The notes under the pieces were generated by a model. It did no database searches. It was not told where the DNA came from and saw only the letters and a list, made by a program, of their open reading frames with translations. The translations under genes and the position numbers were made by a program. DNA of 64,000 nt from Kovacikia minuta CCNUW1 (GTDB taxonomy: Bacteria; Cyanobacteriota; Cyanobacteriia; Leptolyngbyales; Leptolyngbyaceae): contig NZ_CP083582.1 in NCBI RefSeq assembly GCF_020091585.1, forward strand, positions 6,334,536 through 6,398,535. The letters are read 5' to 3'. This document shows, piece by piece, positions 9,273-17,737 of the stretch; positions within the stretch are counted from its first letter, which is position 1; every line of letters begins with the position of its first letter.

Positions 9273-10226
9273 CTAAGAAAGATTACAAGCGAGCCATCAG
9301 CGATTACAGTCAAGTGATTAAACTCCAACCCAATTTCGCTGACGTTTACAATAACCGGGGCATTGCTTATTCCAAAAATGAAGACCTTGACCACGCAATC
9401 GTTGACTATAACCAAGTAATCAAACTCAAACCTGAATATAGTTTGGCTTACTACAATCGAGGCAATACTTACTACCTTCAAGGAAAATATAAACAGGCAA
9501 TAGCCGATTATACAAAAGCCATCGATTACACAATATATATACCCCTTTCTAAACAGTTATATTTTTATGGCAGCCAGAAAGACTACGAGCAAGCAAGAGC
9601 TAATTCCACAAAAATAAGCCAGATTGATGGAAATTGGAGAGGTATTAATCTTGCAGATGGTTATTACAACCGTGGCAATGCATATGCAAGGTATAAGGAT
9701 TACGAGCAAGCAATTGCCGATTACGCCAAAGTCGTTGAACTTGATCCTAATAATGCTGATGTTTATAAAAATCGAGGCAATGTCTACTCTGCCATGAAGG
9801 ATTACGACCTAGCGATTGCTGACTACACCTACTCGATTAAGCTCAAGTCTAACGATGCTGATGCTTACTACAATCGAGGCATTGCCTATGACGACAAACG
9901 AGACTATGAGCGGGCGATCGTTGACTACACCCAGGCAATTAAACTCAAGCCAGACTTTTCTATCGCTTACAACAATCGAGGACTTGCTTATGGTGAGAAA
10001 CGGAACTTTGAGCGTGCTATTTCTGATCTCAACCAGGCAATCAAGCTCAAACCTGATGATGCTAACGCCTACGACAGTCGAGGTACGATTTACCGGAATA
10101 AGGGCGATAAGAAGAGTGCAATTAGAGACTTCAAGAAGGTTCTTGAACTAACCAAAGATCCAGATTTGAGAAAAAATGCGAAGCAGGAGTTGAAAAAGCT
10201 GGGAGTGCGGTAACTTGACCAGGGTC

Positions 10227-10260
10227 AGATCCCCGACTTTTCCAAAAAAGTCGGGGATCT
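10227..10260 (+). terminator. Strong hairpin after the TPR gene
   Basis: The arms 'agatccccgactttt' and 'aaaagtcggggatct' pair perfectly around a loop of four bases, 14 bases after the TPR stop codon. The stem ends in T/A-rich bases but there is no long T run after it, so it may be a bidirectional terminator with the convergent PIN gene. The 'ccccgacttt' core is also a common cyanobacterial dispersed word. Confidence 0.75.
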
Positions 10261-10299
10261 CAAGGCACAGTTTTCCTTTTGCCAACGCCTACCAGCTAA

Positions 10300-10743
10300 T
10301 CAAGAAATTTCATCCCATAGACGAGCAGGTACAAACCGGTTCAAATGATCGACATTTGTTGTCGCAACTGTCACAGTATTACCCAAATCAACCAGAACTG
10401 CTGCCTGCGCTGCCAAGATCACATCTGCATCGAGTGATCTGTCATCTGCTGTAGGATAGCCTTGCTGACGAGCTTGCGCCCAGAATTCAGCCGCTCTTAG
10501 CATCACCTCTGTTGTAATCGGAACATAACCAAGTATCGTTTTAAGGGTATCGAGTCGTTGGATTCCTTTGAGTTTATTGGCACGCAGCAATTCCCGGCGA
10601 ACTTCGTAGTCCCAAATTTCTGGTATCCGAACAACTGTCCCAGTCTGGAGTAAAGCTTGCAACCATGCTTTGATTGCTGGATTTTTGCGCGGATGGCTGA
10701 TCATCCCCAAAGGCCCAGCATCTAGTAAAACAACGCGGTTCAA
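10300..10743 (-). CDS. PIN-domain ribonuclease toxin, VapC-like
   Basis: A 147-residue PIN-domain protein, probably the toxin of a VapBC-type pair that cleaves RNA when the antitoxin is lost. The N-terminal acidic residue is in VVLLDAGPLGMISHP (D8). A conserved glutamate lies in IPEIWDYEVRREL (about 46-47), and later acidic residues lie in DDRSLDADVILAAQA (about 104-115). The C-terminal strand is TVTVATTNVDHLNRF. Length and spacing fit the VapC fold. The ATG overlaps the stop of the upstream antitoxin gene by 4 bases. It is a cyanobacterial chromosomal pair next to repeats and Uma2, consistent with an accessory region. Confidence 0.8.
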   Translation of the reverse strand: MNRVVLLDAGPLGMISHPRKNPAIKAWLQALLQTGTVVRIPEIWDYEVRRELLRANKLKGIQRLDTLKTILGYVPITTEVMLRAAEFWAQARQQGYPTADDRSLDADVILAAQAAVLVDLGNTVTVATTNVDHLNRFVPARLWDEIS

Positions 10744-10943
10744 TGAAACAGACTCCGGGCAGAAACGGTTTTACGCTGTTGGTTGAGAGACTGAACTAGC
10801 TTAGACCAGGTTTCTTCTTCATAACCAGACTCATCAGCGATCCACTCATCCAAAATCTGCATTAACTCTGAAATCTGTTCAGGAGTAAGCGGTTGCAGTA
10901 GAGATACCTGCTCAGGTTCTTCTGGATACTCAATCGATTGCAT
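10740..10943 (-). CDS. Putative antitoxin paired with the PIN toxin
   Basis: A 67-residue acidic protein (MQSIEYPEEPEQVSLLQPLT, then a helix around EQISELMQILDEW). It lies directly upstream of the PIN gene with a 4-base overlap, the usual antitoxin-toxin order. No AbrB, RHH or Phd fold is obvious in the sequence, so the assignment rests on size, charge and position. The C-terminal part (KLVQSLNQQRKTVSARSLFH) is basic and might bind the toxin or DNA. Confidence 0.65.
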   Translation of the reverse strand: MQSIEYPEEPEQVSLLQPLTPEQISELMQILDEWIADESGYEEETWSKLVQSLNQQRKTVSARSLFH

Positions 10944-11079
10944 AAAAATATCCCCCAGAGTTCTGCCTCAACAGATGTTCACTCTGATTTTATCCTAATG
11001 CTGACTTTGCTGTTTCTGCGAGATACCACCCAAGCCAAGTCAGGAAGCTTTTTGGGCAAAGCCTCAGGCACAGATTCGA

Positions 11080-11562
11080 CGCTCGCAACTTCGACCTCAA
11101 AGCTTGGACAATCGTGTTCAGAACATGAACGGTGAACTTCGGAGCTTGAGCGATCGTGCTTTAAGCATGAACGGTGAACCTCTGAGCTTGGAAGATCGTG
11201 TTCTGAGCATGAAACTTGAACCTCAGAACTCAGAATTTTGACCTCTGAGCTTGGACGATCGTGTTCAGACCTCGAACGTTGAACCTTTGAGCATGAACGT
11301 TGAACCTTTGACCTCGGAATTTCGACCTTTGAGGTTGAGCGATCGTGTTCTGACCTCGAACGTTGAACCTTTTAGCATGAACGTTAAACCTTTGACCTCG
11401 GAATTTTGCCCTTTGAGGTTGAGCGATCGTGTTCAGAACGCGAAACTTCGACCTTTGAGCTTGGGCGATCGTGTTCTGAGCATGAACGGTGAATCTTTGA
11501 AGTTGGGCGATCATACTCTGAACTCAAAACCTGGGCTTCTGAACACAAAACCTCAGCGCCTA
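11080..11562. repeat. 23 tandem units of 21 nt in perfect register
   Basis: Cutting the sequence every 21 bases from 11080 gives 23 consecutive related units with no insertion or deletion. Three unit types alternate: 'agcttggrcgatcgtgttctg', 'agcatgaacgktgaacctttg' and 'acctcggaattttgacctttg'. The phase divides by three. One forward frame therefore reads as heptapeptide repeats of the S-(L/M)-x-x-(E/R)-(P/V)-L kind. It is open over almost the entire array, broken only by a TGA at 11239-11241 where sister units have CGA or TGC. The reverse strand is also largely open. Whether it is coding, decayed coding or a noncoding minisatellite cannot be decided by eye. Confidence 0.9.
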
Positions 11563-11778
11563 AGCCTGGTTCATTTTCAGTTGTTCTAATTTCTGCCTGA
11601 TCAAGATTTCCACTTCTTCAACTTCAGCAGGCGATTTCGGAATATCAAAAGTCTCTGGAGATGCCTCGGACGTAAACCGGTCAACAAATGCCTGGAAAGC
11701 GCTCTGATCATCAGGATGAGCAATCACGTAAGCCCTGAGTTCCGGTTTAGTCATGGCACCAAAGTCAGGCTTGCTCAC
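11560..11778 (-). CDS. DUF6887-type small cyanobacterial protein (second copy)
   Basis: A 72-residue acidic protein starting VSKPDFGAMTKPELRAYVIA and ending EVEILIRQKLEQLKMNQA. It is the same family as the product at 6516-6761, with the same order: short N-terminus, AM(T/S)xxEL(R)xY, a helix with a D-Q-S-A-F or K-A-A-L core, and a terminal IRQKLE helix. The GTG at 11776-11778 was chosen because GGAGG lies 5 bases upstream and the N-terminus then aligns with its paralogue. The longer in-frame extension to 11826 is unsupported. The 3' end abuts the 21-nt repeat array. Confidence 0.6.
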   Translation of the reverse strand: MSKPDFGAMTKPELRAYVIAHPDDQSAFQAFVDRFTSEASPETFDIPKSPAEVEEVEILIRQKLEQLKMNQA

Positions 11779-11901
11779 AAGCACCTCCAAAGACCATTCC
11801 GATAAACTTCCTATATGCAGCAGCATCCCTGACCCCTGACCCCTAACCCCTGATACCTGCTATACAATCAGGGTGAAACGTCCAGCAGGAGCGATCGCCC
11901 A

Positions 11902-12498
11902 ATGACAGTTTCAGCCGGAAAACGCATGACGTTAACAGAGTTCCTGCACTTCGACAATGATACCGGAACTCGCTATGAACTCGTTGATGGAGTCTTAGTT
12001 GACATGGGGGCTGAAAGTACAAACAACACCTCCATTGCAATGGCTCTAGCATTTTGCTTGATGCAACAGCTTGGCATTCCCGCCTATCGATTGGCAACAA
12101 AGCATTGGATTCAGGTTCGCAGCACCAAAGATACCGCTCGCACCCCAGACTTGATTGTGCATTCTGAAGCATCTTATGCTGCGATCGCGGGTGATCCTGA
12201 AGCGCTGCTCAAATTAACCGATCCTGCACCTTTGCTCGTTGTAGAAGTGGTTTCTCCAGGTAAGCCAGGAACACCAAATTACGATCGCGATTACATTGAA
12301 AAGCGCCAGGAATATGCCACTCGTGGCATTCCAGAATATTGGCTGATTGACCCGCAGCGCCAGGTTGTGATGGTGCTATGGATCGAGGCAGAAGCTTATC
12401 AAGCGGTTACTTACACCGGGGAAGATGCGATCGTCTCACCTACATTTCCCAACCTTTCGCTAACAGTAGAACAGATCTTGCGTGCAGGACGCTCCTAA
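11902..12498 (+). CDS. Uma2-family PD-(D/E)XK endonuclease-like protein
   Basis: A 198-residue member of the Uma2 (DUF820) family, which is greatly expanded in cyanobacteria and has a restriction-endonuclease-like fold. The family core is visible: YELVDGVLVDMGAES near residue 28; RTPDLIVHSE (about 96), which carries the metal-binding aspartate; LLVVEVVSPG (about 119-128) with the catalytic glutamate; and KRQEYATRGIPEYWLIDP with the downstream lysine/glutamate. The biological role of these proteins is poorly known; mobile-DNA or repair roles have been suggested. It is a single gene with no partner. A HIP1 octamer overlaps the upstream region. Confidence 0.88.
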   Translation: MTVSAGKRMTLTEFLHFDNDTGTRYELVDGVLVDMGAESTNNTSIAMALAFCLMQQLGIPAYRLATKHWIQVRSTKDTARTPDLIVHSEASYAAIAGDPEALLKLTDPAPLLVVEVVSPGKPGTPNYDRDYIEKRQEYATRGIPEYWLIDPQRQVVMVLWIEAEAYQAVTYTGEDAIVSPTFPNLSLTVEQILRAGRS

Positions 12499-12562
12499 TA
12501 AAGTTGAACCTGACTAAGCGTTGATGTGAAACTAACCCTGTATTAAATCTTCCAAGGATTGT

Positions 12563-13450
12563 ATGCAAAAACTCCTGATTACGGGAGCCAGTGGTTTTTT
12601 AGGGTGGCATCTCTGCCAGGTTGCGGCGGCGGATTGGGAGGTGTATGGAACTTGCCTTTCGCGATCGATTCAGGTGCCAGGAACAAAAACACTCCCGGTT
12701 GATCTGAGCAACTTTCAAGACCTCAAAACCCTCTTTCAAACCGTCCAACCCGATGCTGTGATTCACCTGGCAGCGCAGGCTAACCTGAATCGGTGTCAGG
12801 AACAACCCAAAGCATCCCATCTCATTAATGTCACTGTTTCCAGCCATATCGCCGGACTTTGTGCAGACTACGGCATCCCCTGTGCCTTCTCCTCCACAGA
12901 CCAGGTATTTGATGGCTTGCATCCCCCCTATCGGGAAACGGATTCCGTCTCTCCGATCAACCGCTATGGGGAACAAAAAGCTTTAGCAGAGAACGAGATG
13001 CAGAGCCGTTATCCCCAAACAGCCATTTGCCGGATGCCGCTCATGTTTGGAGCAGTGCCACCCACTGCCAGCAGCTTCCTGCAACCCTTCATTCAAACCC
13101 TGAAAGAGGGACGGGAACTCAATCTGTTTGTGGATGAGATTCGCACTCCCGTCAGTGGTACTACGGCTGCCACAGGTCTACTGCTGGCACTCCAACAGGT
13201 ACAGGGATTGATTCACCTGGGCGGCAAGGAACCGATCTCCCGCTATGACTTTGGTCGCCTGATGGTGGAAGTGTTGGAACTGCCCGCCGCTGGTTTGAAG
13301 GCATGCCGTCAACAGGATGTAAAAATGGCAGCCCCCCGCCCACCGGATGTTTCTCTAGACAGTTCAAAGGCGTTTGATTTGGGCTATGCGCCTCCGTCTT
13401 TGCGAGAGGAATTGGAGAGGGTTAGGGAAAGGATGAGGGAGGAAGGATGA
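12563..13450 (+). CDS. SDR-family sugar-nucleotide reductase/epimerase (RmlD-like)
   Basis: A 295-residue extended short-chain dehydrogenase. The NAD(P)-binding TGASGFLGWHLC is at residues 6-17, IHLAAQANLNRCQEQP lies at about 70, and the catalytic Y-x-x-x-K is in NRYGEQKALAE (about 133). The fold and length resemble dTDP-4-dehydrorhamnose reductase and related sugar-nucleotide enzymes, though the substrate is not fixed by sequence. The last residues (about LEEVRERMREEG) run into the downstream 'gggataaaaggggg' repeat tract, so the C-terminus may have been extended by repeat DNA. No sugar operon surrounds it, although two glycosyltransferases lie a few kilobases downstream. Confidence 0.85.
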   Translation: MQKLLITGASGFLGWHLCQVAAADWEVYGTCLSRSIQVPGTKTLPVDLSNFQDLKTLFQTVQPDAVIHLAAQANLNRCQEQPKASHLINVTVSSHIAGLCADYGIPCAFSSTDQVFDGLHPPYRETDSVSPINRYGEQKALAENEMQSRYPQTAICRMPLMFGAVPPTASSFLQPFIQTLKEGRELNLFVDEIRTPVSGTTAATGLLLALQQVQGLIHLGGKEPISRYDFGRLMVEVLELPAAGLKACRQQDVKMAAPRPPDVSLDSSKAFDLGYAPPSLREELERVRERMREEG

Positions 13451-13555
13451 GGGATAAAAGGGGGAAGGGGAAAGGGGAAGGGGAAGGGAGAAAGGGGAAG
13501 GGGAAAGGAGAGGGTATTTCTCAGTTCTCAACAGCAGCACTTGGCTTCCGCTTAA

Positions 13556-13911
13556 GAGGGTGTTTGAAAAGTCCTACTGTCGGTAGCAAAGATGCCATCC
13601 CCCTAAATCCCCCTTAATCAGGGGACTTTAAGCCTGTTTCCCCCTTTTTAAGGCTACCGTGTACACACAAGTCGGAAATCTGTGAACACAAGTCCTGAAA
13701 CCCTTGCTCTGCCTCAACTTTGGAAATTGGCTGAAATCTCAATAATCTCGGCTTATTGAGAACCGGCAACGAGAAATCAAGGTTGTGGAGGATCAGGTTT
13801 TCGGAAAACGAATCAGCGATCGACTTGTGTGTACACCGTAGCCTTTTTAAGGGGGGTTAGGGGGATCTCTGAGTGTTGCATCTTACAGTCCATACCTTTT
13901 CAAACATCCTC
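13556..13911. mobile_element. Outer MITE, 'gaggRtgtttgaaaag' ends
   Basis: The inverted terminal sequences 'gagggtgtttgaaaag' (13556-13571) and 'cttttcaaacatcctc' (13896-13911) match at 15 of 16 positions. Just inside lie 'ccccctaaatcccccttaa' and its counterpart 'ttaaggggggttaggggga'. There is no coding capacity. The element is non-autonomous and has itself been invaded by a second element at 13654-13841. Confidence 0.8.
13654..13841. mobile_element. Inner MITE nested in the outer MITE
   Basis: The terminal inverted repeats 'ctaccgtgtacacacaagtcg' and its near-perfect complement at the right (one mismatch) enclose about 190 bp without an open frame. The same 11 bases, 'cctttttaagg', lie on both sides (13643-13653 and 13842-13852), which points to a target duplication of 7-11 bp. 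The subterminal word 'acacaagtc' occurs twice at the left end, as expected for transposase-binding sites. No source element is visible in this window. Confidence 0.8.
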
Positions 13912-13959
13912 CAAGACTCAAAACTCAAAACTCAAAACTTAAAACTTATAATTCTCAAT

Positions 13960-15021
13960 TCATCGGCGGCGGTGTCTTGCTCCGCGATATTGCATTTGCC
14001 GCTTGAGGGCGTACTCGGCAGCAAATTGGGGGATATCGCCGCGATGTCCCATAACAATCACGGTGTCTCCTTCGTGCAGAAAAACTTCGCGGCTGGGATG
14101 GATGATAGTGGAGCCATCTGCCCGCCGCAGTGCCACGATCAAAAATGTGCCATGTCCCCGCACTTCAATTGTGCCAATGCTGGTGCCAATGAGGGTTGAA
14201 CCGGGCGGAATCAGCAATTCATCAATTTGCAAATCAATCTGTGCCAGCAGTTCGTTGATCGATCGCCGTCCGTCGCTTTCTTCTAAAAAGTTGAGTGAGG
14301 CTGGATGGGTGATGATTTGAGACATGCGAAATGCACCAATCTCTGCGGGTAGGACGACGTGATCTGCGCCCGCTTGCCGGAGTTTCTTCTCGGTCGTTGG
14401 GAACTCGCCTCGTGCCAGGATAATGAGATCTGCGTTGAGATTGCGGGCAGTCAGGGTAATAAAGACATTGATGGCATCGTCAGGGAGGACGGTTGCCAGT
14501 GCCCTTGCCCGATCGATGCCAACAGAGTCGAGGATCACTTCGTCAGAGGCGTTGCCCAGATGCACCAGGTAGCCTCTTGCTTCTGCGGCTGCGATGCGAT
14601 CGGGATTATTGTCAATCACAACAAATGGGATCTTTGCATCGACCAGTTTGCGGGCCAGAATTTGTCCGATCCGACCAAAGCCACAAATGATGATGTGGCC
14701 ACTCAACTGGGCAATTTCCCGTGTCATCCGTCTTGCTCCCAATGCTTTATTTAACTCACCTTCCGCCACCATCTGGAGGAATCCACCCACAATGTAGACA
14801 ACCGCAGTGTAACCAGCGACGATCACAAATATGGTGAAGATCCGCAGCGGTGGGTTCATTGGACCGATTTCACCAAAGCCGACACCAAAAACGGTGATCA
14901 CTACCATGTAGATGGCATCCAGCAAGTTCCAGCCTGCCAGCATATAGCCAGCGACCGCTACCACAAAGATGACTGAGAAGCAGACTGCACCAACCAGGAT
15001 TTTTTTGAGGGATTGTCTCAT
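13960..15021 (-). CDS. Two-helix potassium channel with RCK (TrkA-N/TrkA-C) domains
   Basis: A 353-residue membrane protein. Helix 1 spans about residues 8-30, a pore loop follows, helix 2 spans about 60-82, and then comes a cytoplasmic RCK domain. The Rossmann motif GFGRIG is at 114-119 with an acidic residue after the next strand (VVIDNNPDR), typical of NAD-binding TrkA-N. A TrkA-C domain follows (about 260-340: ELLIPPGSTLIGTSIG and GDTVIVMGHRG). The protein would gate K+ or another cation across the inner membrane. The filter reads T-V-F-G-V-G-F-G-E rather than T-V-G-Y-G-D, so ion preference is uncertain. It is a single gene transcribed toward the nested MITE. Confidence 0.88.
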   Translation of the reverse strand: MRQSLKKILVGAVCFSVIFVVAVAGYMLAGWNLLDAIYMVVITVFGVGFGEIGPMNPPLRIFTIFVIVAGYTAVVYIVGGFLQMVAEGELNKALGARRMTREIAQLSGHIIICGFGRIGQILARKLVDAKIPFVVIDNNPDRIAAAEARGYLVHLGNASDEVILDSVGIDRARALATVLPDDAINVFITLTARNLNADLIILARGEFPTTEKKLRQAGADHVVLPAEIGAFRMSQIITHPASLNFLEESDGRRSINELLAQIDLQIDELLIPPGSTLIGTSIGTIEVRGHGTFLIVALRRADGSTIIHPSREVFLHEGDTVIVMGHRGDIPQFAAEYALKRQMQYRGARHRRR

Positions 15022-15159
15022 CAGGTCAGGTTAACGTGATCAATGGAATTTCGGAAGTGAAGGTGGCGATCGCTACCTGTTACCTCTCCGCCAGTCAGGA
15101 ACAGAAGATTATTAAAGGTCAGGTTTGCCCCCGGTTTTGTATAGACTGCACCAAATAAA

Positions 15160-15389
15160 AAGTCCCCACACTGGAAGAGTGCAGGGAAGAGGGGGCGGGG
15201 AAAAGATAAAGGGTGAAGGATAAAGGATAAAAGGGGGAGGTGTCAGGCTTCGACGTTAGCTTCAGGCGAATGGTGGCAGGTGCTAGGAGCGGAAGGCAGA
15301 AGGCAAGCAAGAATTTAGGAGCAGGAGACAGGAGCCAGAATTCACTCAAAACTCCTCCCTCCACCTCCCTACTCCCTACGCCCCATTCC
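15160..15389. repeat. Intergenic short-word repeat tract
   Basis: Reiterated 'ggataaaggataaaag', 'gaaggcagaaggcaag', 'ggagacaggagccagaa' and 'ctccctactcccta' words fill the gap between the channel gene and the PEP-CTERM gene. The first 138 bases (15022-15159) are ordinary sequence containing one HIP1-like site. No gene was seen. Confidence 0.75.
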
Positions 15390-15929
15390 CTATTTCCTGC
15401 GGTGACGGATATAGGTAATGCTTGCTCCAGCCATTAGCAGACCTGCGATCGAGGCGGGTTCGGGAACAGGTGCCGCAGTGAAGGTGAGGGAATCCTGGGC
15501 AAAATAGCGACCGGAGATGGGTCCATCCTGGCTGAAGGCATAGCCGACCACAGTGCTTTGCAGTTCCGTATTACTGCGCCAACCGCGTCCATTGAGAGGG
15601 GTGTTCGCGGGGGCTGTAACCCAGAAGGCATAATTGGCGGGACCGATAAAGTAACTGAAGGGGGCCAGGTTTGTCAGTCCCCAGGAAACAGCGGTGAATC
15701 CCGGTTCACTGCCCTGAAAAGTAGAGGTAAATGTGGTGAATTCAGCCGCATCCAGTTGACCGTTTTCGTTGGCATCGATACCAGCAAATTCACCTGATAA
15801 CGTTCCACTGGAGGTCAGATCTTGCTGAAATGTAAAACTGTATGCCTGAGCACTGTTGGCATGGATGACAAGCATACCTGCGGTTACACTGGTTGCTGCG
15901 ATCGCCCATTTTAGAAACTGCTTGAACAC
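15390..15929 (-). CDS. PEP-CTERM sorting-domain exported protein
   Basis: A 179-residue exported protein. The N-terminal signal peptide has a charged start (MFKQFLKW), a hydrophobic stretch and a likely cleavage after ANSAQA (about residue 29). A C-terminal anchor of the PEP-CTERM type begins VPEPASIAGLLMAGASIT and ends in a basic tail, RHRRK. It should be exported and processed by an exosortase-like system, usually in bacteria that make extracellular polysaccharide. The mature region contains a D-x-N-x-N-G-x-L-D-x-x-E loop (about 52-63) that looks like an EF-hand or dockerin-type calcium site. There are no neighbours in the same pathway within the window, although two glycosyltransferases lie just downstream. 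Confidence 0.88.
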   Translation of the reverse strand: MFKQFLKWAIAATSVTAGMLVIHANSAQAYSFTFQQDLTSSGTLSGEFAGIDANENGQLDAAEFTTFTSTFQGSEPGFTAVSWGLTNLAPFSYFIGPANYAFWVTAPANTPLNGRGWRSNTELQSTVVGYAFSQDGPISGRYFAQDSLTFTAAPVPEPASIAGLLMAGASITYIRHRRK

Positions 15930-16212
15930 GTTTTTTCTCCTACTGTTGATGCAATTTGAGCAGGCAAAGGCAGGGACCGCAAGATACCCTGCAAGTCAAT
16001 CAAGGACCAGGATCTGTCAGCTTGCAGCAATCCGCCTATGGGGGTTAATGCTGTCTATAGCAGTCCTAAATTAGTTGTGAGATGGAGAGGCTTTGTGAGA
16101 AATGATTCCATCGGAATTCTTGCTCACGATCCAAATAGGATCGCTATATCTGCCCAACGCTTCAATTTCAGCAAATTGCTCTGTAAGGGGTGAGTGTTCC
16201 TAACGACACGGT

Positions 16213-17410
16213 TTATGAAGTTTTGATGAAGTCGTGGATCACCCGTTCGATCACTGCGATCGTTTCTTCCACCATGCGTTCTTCCCGAAACAGTTCCTCT
16301 GCCCGGCGTTTGCAGGACTGTCCCACCTTTTGCCGGAGAGGAGCATCCTCAGCCCAGGTACGCAAAGTGGATACTAACTCCTGAATCATTGCCCTGGAAT
16401 CGTAGAGTGGTGAAGTCAATAATTTTCCGGTTTCACCCAAACCCTCGGGTACACCACTAACCGCAGAGGCGGCAACGGGTATTCCCTTAGCCATCGCTTC
16501 CATCACGGCTAAAGGTAATCCTTCTGACTCGGAGGGCAGCACAAAAATGTCGCTGGCATCCAGCCAATCCTCGATCGCATCTAGCTCTCCCACAAACGTG
16601 ACCCGATCGTCCACCCCTGCCTGTCTAACTGCTTGCTTGAAATGATCCTCCAGGGTGCCTTTGCCTGCCCAGACAAAGTAGAGGTTAGACCCCACGGATG
16701 TTTGTTTAAGTTGCTTAATTGCTGCAAGCTGGTACTGGTAGCCTTTGATGATACTCTATGCGGGCAGCGGTAAAACAAACCACAGCATCAGCCGGAATAT
16801 GCCATTGCTGGCGCAGGCGCGATCGCACGTCTGGGTCGGGCGATCGAAAATAGGTGGCGGGTCGTCCACAGTAGATCACCTGTCCCTTGTCTGCCGCCAG
16901 CCCAAACAGTTTACGTAGCAACATCAGATTGTTTTGGGAGACTGCAATGACCGCTTTTGCCTCAACATATTGCTGTGCCAGTTCGGCATAGGCTTGGGGA
17001 ACTTCCTTCGGTTTAATCGGATGAACCAGATGTTCGATGATGATGAAGGGAATATTTGCTCGAATGGCAGCCCGTTTGGGCGAAAAGTTGGCGATCGGTC
17101 CCCCATTGCTCAAGATCAGTAAATCGGGTGCTATTTCCCGCACAATTCGTTCTGCCTCTGCTGGAGTAGCTGATTCCAACCAGAAATGCTGCTGAATCCC
17201 AAGCTGCTTTTGTTGCTGGGCAAACCACTCCGCCCGCTGCCGGGTGCGCTCCATCCCCTCAGCGCCAAACATCTGAACCAGTGCCTCAGGAATATCCTGC
17301 ACATAGGTTATCTGATACCCTAAAGCTGCCAGGGCACAAAGAATGGAGTGGTTGTACTGCAAGATTCCCCCGATCGCAGGGGAGGCGTACAGCAAAATAT
17401 GAGGAGCCAC
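16213..17410 (-). pseudogene. Group-1 (GT4-like) glycosyltransferase, frameshifted
   Basis: Two reverse-strand reading frames form one glycosyltransferase. The N-terminal half (16715-17410) starts MAPHILLYASPAIGGILQYN and reaches AARIEYHQ. The C-terminal half (16213-16750) continues as GYQYQLAAIKQL and contains the donor-binding signature SDIFVLPSESEGLPLAVMEA and VSGVPEGLGETG. The frame changes near 16744-16756, where 'tatcatcaaaggc' has one base too many or too few to read -(V/I)-KGYQYQ-. The joined protein would be about 395 residues, normal for a GT4 enzyme transferring sugar from a nucleotide donor. Either the gene is newly broken or the assembly carries an indel; four other frame breaks in the window make the second explanation realistic. 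Confidence 0.85.
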
Positions 17411-17504
17411 GGAGTTATTAGGGGGGCTGAGTGGTTAGTTGCTAGAATAGACAACGCTGTTCGACAACTAACACAGATCAATCATTTTCAACAACGGAGG
17501 AAGC

Positions 17505-17737
17505 ATTGGGAATTAAGAATTGAGAGTTTTGAGTTTTAAGTTTTAAGTTTTAAGTTTTGAGTTAAGAAACAGTGAAACAGTGAGACAGTTAACAGTCGCC
17601 AGTAAACAACTGGTGACTGCCAACTAGTGACTGCCAACTGCCCACTGACCCTGCCCCCTACTCCACTTTTATCCTTTATCCTTCAGCCTTTATCCTTTCC
17701 CTGCCACCTACCACCTGCCCCCTCACCTTTCCCCCAA
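17505..17737. repeat. Intergenic short-word repeat tract before the GT2 gene
   Basis: Reiterated 'gttttaagttttaagt', 'cagtgaaacagtgagacag', 'ggtgactgccaactagtga' and 'tcctttatccttcagcc' words run up to the start codon of the next gene. The open frame of that gene could be read back into this tract, but the translation there is repeat-derived. Confidence 0.8.

Larger units (their letters stand above)
7049..10213 (+). pseudogene. TPR-repeat membrane protein gene split by an insertion sequence
   Basis: The 5' part (7049-8007) encodes two N-terminal membrane helices, a third helix near residue 110 (SAIAGLVLIPVLTVAGIFGW), a soluble domain and the beginning of a TPR array. The 3' part (from 9273) continues with at least seven TPR units of the YYNRGxAYxxxxDYExAIxDY type. 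Removing the IS plus one copy of its target duplication joins the codons as tat-tac-gct-aag-aaa-gat-tac, restoring N-R-G-N-V-Y-Y-A-K-K-D-Y in one frame. The gene was therefore intact just before insertion and could be regained by precise excision. The intact product would be about 630 residues. Proteins of this type are common in cyanobacteria as membrane-anchored protein-interaction scaffolds. The ATG at 7049 was preferred to a GTG at 7022. Confidence 0.85.

Noticed and set aside
10215-10454. Forward frame between the TPR gene and the PIN gene
   Set aside because: It starts in the terminator hairpin and runs antisense through the PIN gene.
11080-11562. CRISPR array
   Set aside because: The 21-nt units are contiguous with no spacers and differ gradually; no cas gene is nearby.
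15119-15437. Short open frames in the repeat tract near 15.2 kb
   Set aside because: Translations are repeat-derived on both strands and have no protein-like features.
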